This document shows positions 57,050-64,000 of a DNA stretch of 64,000 nt, in pieces. The notes beneath the pieces were generated by a model. It had not been told where the DNA came from. It saw only the letters and a program-made list of their open reading frames with translations, and searched no databases. The stretch's first letter is position 1. Each line of letters begins with the position of its first letter. Origin of the DNA: Hanleya hanleyi (Eukaryota > Mollusca > Polyplacophora > Lepidopleurida > Hanleyidae); the NCBI GenBank assembly GCA_036873755.1, contig JAVTVY010020248.1, positions 1 through 64,000 of the forward strand. The letters are read 5' to 3'. The translations under genes were made by a program, and so were the position numbers.

Positions 57050-57985
57050 ATGTCCGGCACCGGTACTAAGAACAGAAAAAAGAAAACACCCAGAAAGAAA
57101 ATAGACAACACCACTGGATTGACGAGAAGTAATCCACGCAAAGATTTCCAAGTACTCGAAGGCCTACAAGACGAACACATGGCTACGGGGTTTAACCGCA
57201 CGGGGGGCGACAGTGAAGGGACTTCGTGCTCAGGCCAAACTACAGTTCCACAACACGTGGAAGACCATGCAGACAGTACGGTCAGTAATATGTCAGAGCT
57301 CAAACAATTGCTAAAGGATATGGAGAGCAGAATTGTATAAAAGCTTGACAAACGTGTCGATGACATGGAAACTGGTATTTTACAAAAACTAGAAGAACGG
57401 GTAGCGACGGTAATGGGAAAATTTCCGGCACTCGAGGAAAAGTGTGTTCATGTAGAGAAACGGGTTGAGACATTAGAACACAACGCACAAAGTATGGATC
57501 AGCGATTACTTTCAAAGGAGGTTCATGATAGAAAGTACAACCTGTTGGTATATGGTCTCCCTGGCAATGAGTCCTTCTCAGAGACTATAACAAAAATCAG
57601 AATTTTCGCAGTAGAAGACTTGAAATTACCCCCAGAGTTTAGCAAACAAATGTTGATAAAACACGCTCACAGACTTCCATTGACCGAGTATCAGCTTGCA
57701 AATAACCAGTGCGCAACGATTACGGTGGTATTTCTCTGCTGGGAAGACCGGGAAACTTTTCTAAAAGCGGCGGTAAATTTGAGGGGAAGGAAGGGAATAT
57801 CTGTACGGACCGATCTGCCCCCAGTCCTGCGGAAGGAACGTGGACGACTAGCCTCTTTAGCCTATAAATTGAGGCAGGACAGACAACTTCATACACGGAT
57901 CAGAGAGAAAGGGACCCTAGTGTGGCTTGAGACGAGGAGGGAGTCCAAGGACCCGTGGAAAAGAACAAATCCCGATAAGTTATAG
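57050..57985 (+). pseudogene. L1-type ORF1 protein, one in-frame stop
   Basis: 311 codons from ATG at 57,050 to TAG at 57,985, interrupted by TAA at 57,338-57,340. The basic, low-complexity N-terminus (KNRKKKTPRKK) is followed by a heptad-rich coiled coil (about residues 82-150), through which the stop falls ('LLKDMESRIV' * 'KLDKRVDDMETG'). Then come an RRM-like domain ('KYNLLVYGLPGNESFSETI') and a C-terminal domain with 'VRTDLPPVLRKERGRLASL'. L1 ORF1p of this layout (Transposase_22 family) trimerises and binds element RNA as a chaperone. Apart from the one stop, which looks like a single substitution, the frame is intact. Confidence 0.88.
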
Positions 57986-60077
57986 GTACATCGGAGACAC
58001 AGATCAGGTATCCAGTTTTATTATCGCAATATGCAATTGAACTTGATAAACAATCTAAAAATTATCTCGATTTTACAATAAGCAGAAAACATTCAGTCAC
58101 TCAGCTGAGTTGCCTCGAATTTGACAATTGAATAGACGGAGAGAAGCATGCCCTTCTAAATTGACTATTTAAGATAATTCCTATGTTTTTCCACGGAACA
58201 ATTTTTGGACGTCATTGTTTCAATTCTTTATAAACTTCTGTGCTATAAAAACTGACAAGTGTGTTGACCAGTGCCCGCCTGTTCATATGGAAATATATAC
58301 ATGTGTAAAAGTACAAGGTCAAGTACAGATTTGGAGCAAGTGACTATTAAACTACAAAATGTGTATAAGACGACACGAAAGTGCCTGGTAGGTTAGTCTC
58401 TTTATAATAAAGTGCGAACTGTTATGAACAATTTAACCCAAGAACAATCTGAACAATCTAAAGCCAGCTACTATGAATAGCCTGGGCCAATGAAAGCTCT
58501 CAATGAACTAAATATAATTCTTGGGGTTTTTGACAGTTACAATATGTTAATTATGCTGGTATGCTATGAATATGGATGATCCAACAACAATTGAATAAGA
58601 ATAACGATCAACATTTTTGGAAAACTGTTTTCCCAAATATATATTCTTTATGAATTCATGTTTGTCTTCATTGGAACTACCTAATGCAAATTAACGGTTT
58701 GAACTTTGATATGAGGCTGGATATATGCTAATTATTTGATTATCGATAATATTAACACAAGTCACTGTTTTTGGCGGCTTTTTCCCCCATCATGCTGTAT
58801 GCATGGATTGTATGTTGAATTCATTTTGTAATTAAAAAGCTAATACTAGAGCTTTTAATGAATTTTGCATAATTCATGAGGTCGTGGATAGTTGTAATAC
58901 ATTAATTACGCTGGTATGTTATGAGAATTATCCCACAGGTAATGAATATGAAGTAACGAAGTAACGTGATAATTCTTGTTAAACCATTTTTATTTATTTT
59001 TTCCATGTGGTATGTCAGTTTGGTGAGAAAAAAAAAACACAATAGATTTCAACTAATATTGATTAACAATCTATTTTCATCAGTATGCCCTTTTATTGGT
59101 CCAACATACCAAATCTGGGCCTTGCATGGCCAGTCAACATTAAATGTTATTTCATGTGCCATATTAGTTTTGTAAAAAAAAAGTAATATAGATTTCAATT
59201 AATTGTTGAATTTACATTGTAATCAAAAAACTAATACTAGAGCGCTTAATGAATTCTTCATAATTCATGGGGTCTTGAATAGTTTTAATAGATTAATTAC
59301 TCCAATATATTTTGAAGAATGACTCAATATGCAATGAATATGAACTAATTTGACAATTCATTTTTGTTGAACGAAAAAGTAGGCTTTGACACATAATTTT
59401 TTTTTTTTTTTTTTTACCTAATATGGGTACGAGAATATTACACTATGGCCAGTCAATTAATGTCAATTTCAATTGTTTTTCAATGGTTTAACCTTTTATT
59501 GGTTCAACATACCACACTTGGGCCTTGCATGGTCAGTTAACATGTTATTTTATGTGGCATATCAGTTTTGCAAAATGATTATTAATTATCTACTCCTAAT
59601 TGGTTATGGCACTCGATCGATTAGATCGATGAAAATTACAAAAAACAAATTTACTCGATGCATAAGTCAGTAGTGAGATCATGCTTTATATATGTTAATT
59701 GACCAAATGTAATTGTATCAGATTAACTATTTCAAATTTCAATAATATGTCTGATAATTAATAGGAGCAGCACTATCTGCCGTGAATATGCATTTGATCC
59801 GCTGCTAACCGGGAGTTGCATGTAGGTTTTAGTGTATTCATGTTTAATTGTTTATGTTCCCTGATGGGTTTTTTATTGTGTTGTCTAATGTGGTCTATGT
59901 TAAATATCTTTGTGATATATGTTCATTATCTGTTCACATCCATAGCTATTCGTATATATTCTTTCATCCCGTTAACCTTGATTATACATTGCAGTCTGCC
60001 ATGCTCATATATATGTCCAGAACTGGCATTTTTCTGGTTAAGCTATTTATTACTATGTGCATTGAGCATTAATATTA
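57986..60077 (+). repeat. 2.1-kb inter-ORF spacer with ~360-390-bp direct repeats
   Basis: Three diverged direct repeats start near 58,491, 58,851 and 59,240, sharing 'AATGAAT(T/A)...ATAATTCAT', 'TTAATTA(C/T)GCTGGTATG' and 'CAATGAATATGAA'-type blocks. A second block ('TTTTATTGGTCCAACATACC' with 'TGGGCCTTGCATGG') occurs near 59,090 and 59,491. Open frames at 59,473 and 59,816-60,085 have no motif. L1-group ORFs usually overlap or lie close together, so this spacer is unusual: an insertion or a lineage feature. Confidence 0.6.
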
Positions 60078-63000
60078 ATGGCTGACATAAGTGTGCTCTC
60101 ATATAACTGTCAGGGCCTGGCCGGATCTGAGAAGCGCGGGGACGTGTCTAACTATTTATTAGAGAAGAAACATTCTATATATTGCCTTCAAGATGTTCAT
60201 TGGACAGAAGATGACTTTGACAGTATCAAACAAGATTGGGGCTGTCATGGATCAATTTCTAGTAACTCAAGGGGGGTAGCTATTTTGATACAGGAAAATT
60301 TGGATTTCACAGTTCATAGACTAGCGAAGTGTGACAATGGAAATACACTAGTTTTAGATATTATAATGGAGGAATACAGATTGTCTTTGGTCAATATATA
60401 TGCTCGTAATGAGGATAATCCTGATTTTTTTAAAGAAGTACAGCATAGAATTGAAGATTTGTATCATTTGTGGCGACTTTAATCTTGTGCAAGACCCTCT
60501 ATTAGACTGTTTTAATTACCTCCATATTAATAACCCTAAGGCGCGAGAGGAAGTAATTAACTTAAAACAGGAATATAATCTAGTAGACCCTTGGAGGACA
60601 TACAATCTAAACACGAGATATTCTTGGAGAAGACGCAACCCTTTAAAGCAGGCACGTCTTGACTTTTTTTCTTATATCTGAGGAGCTATCAAATATTATG
60701 GAAGATGTTGATATTTTACCAGGTTATAGAAGTGACCATTCCAGAGTCGTCTTAAAATTGAAATGCAAGAAAATTAAACATGGAAGAGGAAATTGGAAAT
60801 TTAACAACTCTCTGCTTAAAGATTTGGTGTATTGTGAAAAGGTAAAGGAAAATATCCGAAATACAAAATTGCAATACGCAGCTGCAACTTATTCACCAGA
60901 GGTCGTGGACACTATCCTACCAGATAAACTGCATCTGTGTATTTCAGATCAGTGGTTTTTGAAACTTTACTATTAAATATTCGTACTATCACATTGCCTT
61001 ATGCTGCCAAGAAAAAACGAGAAAAACTAGAAAAAGAAAAAGAGCTAGAAAATAAAATTTTAATTTTGGAACAGTTAGTAGATGAAGTCGGGGATAATAT
61101 ATGCAGTGAACTCTTGGATGAAAATCGTAATAATTTAGAAATGTTAAGGAAGGAAAAAATGGACGGAGTCTTAATTAGAGCTAGAGCAAAATGGATTGAG
61201 CATGGGGAAAAACCTAGCAAATATTTTTGCGCCTTAGAAAAAAGAACTATGTGAATAAAAATATAACAAAATTACAAAGAGGGGGAAACGTTATTGACGA
61301 TCCAAATTTGATCCAGTCCGAAATAAAAACATTTTATGAAAATTTGTATGAATCTAGAGATCTAAATTTGGAAACTTTTGATATTAAAGGTTTTGAAGAA
61401 AAATATGAATTCCCACGTCTTACTGATACTGAGGCTGAACAATTAGAGGGGGAAATCAGTTACCAAGAAGCATTAGCGGCTTTGAAGAAGATGAAAAATA
61501 ATAGGAGCCCAGGCTCTGATGGTTTTTCTATTGAATTTTTGAATTTTGTTTGGATTGATATTGGTAGATTTTGGCTAAGATCGGTTATTGAGGGATATAG
61601 GAAAACAGAAATGTCAATAACTCAGAAAGAGGGAATAATTACAATGCTCCCAAAACCAGGAAAACCTCGAGAGTTCCTTAAAAACTGGAGACCGATTACA
61701 TTGTTGAATTCCTCTTATAAATTAGCCTCACTGTGTATAGCAGGAAGAATGAAAGGTATGCTTGATAGCCTAATCAATGAAGATCAAAAGGGTTTCATGT
61801 CGGGGAGATATATAGGAGAAAATACCAGGTTAACTTTTGATATACTGAGTAAAACTGAGAATGATGATATTCCAGGAATGATTTTGTCCATCGATTTCGA
61901 AAAGGCTTTCGACTCGGTTTCCTGGTCTTTTTTAAATAAAGTATTGAAGCTTTATCATTGAGGTTCATCATTTCAAAACTGGGTGAAAACCTTATATAAC
62001 AATAGTTTTTCTAGAGTAATGGTGAATGGTCATATAACCCCGTCTTTCTCCTTAGGAAGAGGATGTCGCCAGGGGGATTCTTTATCGCCATATCTGTTTT
62101 TATTATGTGTCGAGGATTTTGGAATTATGTTGCGTGCAGAACATGAGGTGAAAGGGATATGTGTAGGTGATATAGAATTTAAATTATCTCAGTATGCTGA
62201 TGATACGACTATTATATTAGATGGCTCGGAACGCTCACTCAGATCCTGCCTGGCTCTGTTAGAAAGGTTTTCCAAAATATCTGGTCTTAAAATTAATATT
62301 GATAAGACTCATGCTCTCTGGATAGGTGCCAAACGGGGATGCAGTGAAAACATCTGTCCAGAATTTGACTTGAACTGGACTACCTCATCTACTTTATTAG
62401 GCATTAAATTCAATACAGACTTGACAAAAATAGTAGAAGAAAATTTTGAGCCAAAATTGAGAGAGACAGAATATTTGCTAAAAAATTGGAAAAGAAGGAA
62501 GTTGACTGTTAGCGGCAGATTAGTTGTAGTAAAACAACATGCAATGTCAAAAATCACTCATCTATTATCTAGCATTCCGTCGCCAAATCAAGAAGATTTG
62601 AAATGCTTAAATAATATACTTATTAAATTTATATGGGGTGGGGGTCCAGATAGAATAAAAAGAAATACCATTATTCAGGACTATTGTGATGGGGGACTAC
62701 GTATGATAAATGTTATCTCCTTTAATCAGGCTTTAAAACTAACCTGGATAAGACGGATATCATGTGGGTGTAATACTGGTTGGTTAACTTTGCTTAGTTT
62801 AGATGTAGGCGAGTTTCTGGATGGAGTTTTTAGGTATGGTACTTACTATATTGAGCTGAATTTGCCAAATATTAAAAATGAGTTTTGGGGTGAGGTTTTT
62901 ACCTACTGGAAGGAATTTGTCAAGTTAATACCTATAGATACAAAAAAATATCATACGCTTCCAATATGGTACAACCCTCGCTTCAAAATTGGTGGAAGAC

Positions 63001-63827
63001 CGGTTTTCTACAGATCTTGGGCTGAAAAACTTGTTGTATATGTATATGACCTCTTAAATGAAAATGGTGAACTCAAGAATTATGAAAGTTTTTGTAAACA
63101 ATTTGGGATAAAGCCAATTTTCACTACTTTTTTAGGTATATGGAATACCTTGTGTAAGTCTTTAAAGACACCTACTGTCTGGATGACACGGTTCAGTCTC
63201 CCAATGATTCCACCCAGCGTATGTTCTATATTAAGGCATGTTAAAGGAACAAGGGATATTTATACAGTGTTAGTAAGCAAATATAAAATTGAAACCACAA
63301 GGTCGAAACAGACTTGGGAATTTATTATAGGTCAAAAGACATGTGAATGGTGGAAAAATGTATACTTGTTTCCAGTAAAAACCACAATTGATGTTAAATT
63401 AAGATGGTTCCAGTATAGAATTATACATAGAATTTTGGCAACAAACTCTTTTCTATATAAAATTAAAATACGAGAAAATGACCTGTGTACATTTTGCAAT
63501 ACAGAGAAGGAAACAATTACTCATTTATTTTGGGATTGCATAGAAACTGCTGCTTTTTGGCATATCTTAGAACAGAATATTTATGATAGTCCAAACATAC
63601 AAGTAGATGTAACAATGGAATATATAATATTTGGATCAAAGTCAACAAACAATGTTCAAAACTTGGTCTTTTTGTTGGCAAAATTTCACATTTTTCGTAG
63701 ACGATGTCAAAACAGAAAACCAAATTTGAAGGCTTTTTTTGAAGAACTGAAATACTATTATAAAATAGAACAAAGTGTGTCTCGAGTTCAAGACTGGGGT
63801 GTCTGGGTCAGTTTTTTTAGTAACTGA
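60078..63827 (+). pseudogene. L1/Tx1 ORF2: endonuclease-reverse transcriptase, frameshifted
   Basis: About 1,250 codons, the normal length for the family. Endonuclease: 'ISVLSYNCQGL', 'YCLQDVHWTEDD' (Asp where Glu is usual), 'SRGVAILI', 'LSLVNIYARNEDNPDFF', 'ICGDFNLVQD', 'QARLDFF' and 'GYRSDHSRVVL'. RT: 'NNRSPGSDGFSIEF', 'NWRPITLLNSSYKL', motif A 'SIDFEKAFDSVSW' (~61,887), motif B 'GRGCRQGDSLSPYLF', catalytic 'YADDTT' (62,193-62,204). C-terminus: 'FIWGGGPDRIKRN' and a knuckle 'LCTFCNTEKETITHLFWDC'. Frame changes near 60,470, 60,665, 60,955 and 61,240 are single-base and at or beside T or A runs. TGA at 61,959-61,961 is the only nonsense codon. It nicks target DNA and copies the element RNA; this copy is inactive as written. 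Confidence 0.9.
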
Positions 63828-64000
63828 TGAAAATATCACTTGCATCTTTTGGAAATTGGTTGTGCCGGAGTATATATCAGATGCACAATAATTAATATAT
63901 ATATATATACACATCATGCATAGTATGTTGACGGGAATTATTTATGTATATGTAAACTGTATTGTCTAGATGTATCTGTTATGTTATGGATGTGAATAAA
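63828..64000 (+). other. LINE 3' UTR
   Basis: AT-rich, with an (AT)n tract near 63,895-63,910 and GAATAAA at the window edge. The poly(A) or oligomer tail would lie just outside. Confidence 0.6.

Larger units (their letters stand above)
56974..64000 (+). mobile_element. near-complete two-ORF L1/Tx1-type LINE
   Basis: A short 5' UTR opening 'GGTAAGATGGCGGAC', ORF1 (57,050-57,985), an unusually long spacer (57,986-60,077), ORF2 (60,078-63,827) and an AT-rich 3' UTR that runs to the window edge, ending in GAATAAA. It has one stop in ORF1, and one stop and four single-base frameshifts in ORF2. Motif wording places it with L1/Tx1. The 3' end lies at or beyond the window edge. Confidence 0.85.

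Overview
The window is eukaryotic, almost gene-free and packed with transposable elements. No host multi-exon gene, tRNA, rRNA or CRISPR is recognisable. An origin in a marine mollusc is inferred, not proven. Three elements have the 'pearl'/HINE layout known from bivalves: a core of ~155-170 bp tandem units, an (ACGG)n microsatellite and a 3' hairpin. Reverse-transcriptase retroelements of several clades and fragments of Penelope-like elements (PLEs) are also abundant. Bivalve versus gastropod cannot be settled from this sequence.

Region by region. 1-2.97 kb: nothing recognised apart from a diverged direct repeat. 2.98-12.62 kb: a zone bounded by inverted CCCTTACAAAC ends and CCCCAC-type word arrays. 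It holds a hierarchical tandem repeat with a CACGTG palindrome, a possible minus-strand terminal exon, a 169-bp-unit HINE, and two nested non-autonomous DNA elements at 8,523-10,463 and 9,444-10,223. 13.8-18.1 kb: a large HINE array. 19.3-20.1 kb: PLE-derived pieces. 20.9-22.3 kb: a 5'-truncated LINE. 22.43-25.15 kb: a DNA element with ~290-bp terminal inverted repeats and a LINE fragment inside it. 26.2-28.2 kb: an element with mirrored TCGCGA-rich ends. 29.6-33.7 kb: PLE tails, a TTAA-flanked MITE and the remnant of an RNase H-bearing LINE. 33.7-42.9 kb: mostly unrecognised, with one MITE. 44.1-54.3 kb: nested insertions. A HINE is interrupted by PLE copy 1. A CR1/Jockey-like LINE on the minus strand is interrupted by PLE copy 2 and by a TTAA-flanked MITE. 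56.6-64.0 kb: PLE copy 3, then a near-complete two-ORF L1/Tx1-type LINE that runs to the window edge.

The main findings are these. (1) A ~100-nt module recurs in the PLE 3' regions and in related repeats. Its stem-loop changes sequence between copies while pairing is kept, and it presents an AAUAAA- or AAUCAAA-type loop next to a UGAA/AGAU quartet. It is a candidate SECIS-like or poly(A)-hairpin RNA element. (2) At least four unrelated-looking elements have ends built from short iterated words whose orientation is mirrored between the two ends. (3) A TTAA-specific, piggyBac-like MITE family has at least seven copies, two of them inside other elements. (4) In the L1/Tx1-like element every ORF2 frameshift lies at or next to a homopolymer run, so it may be more intact than it looks, and its two ORFs are separated by an unusual ~2.1-kb repeat-bearing spacer.

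Relative ages from nesting: the minus-strand LINE precedes PLE copy 2 and its MITE; the HINE at 44-46 kb precedes PLE copy 1; the PLE tail at 29.6-30.3 kb precedes its MITE.
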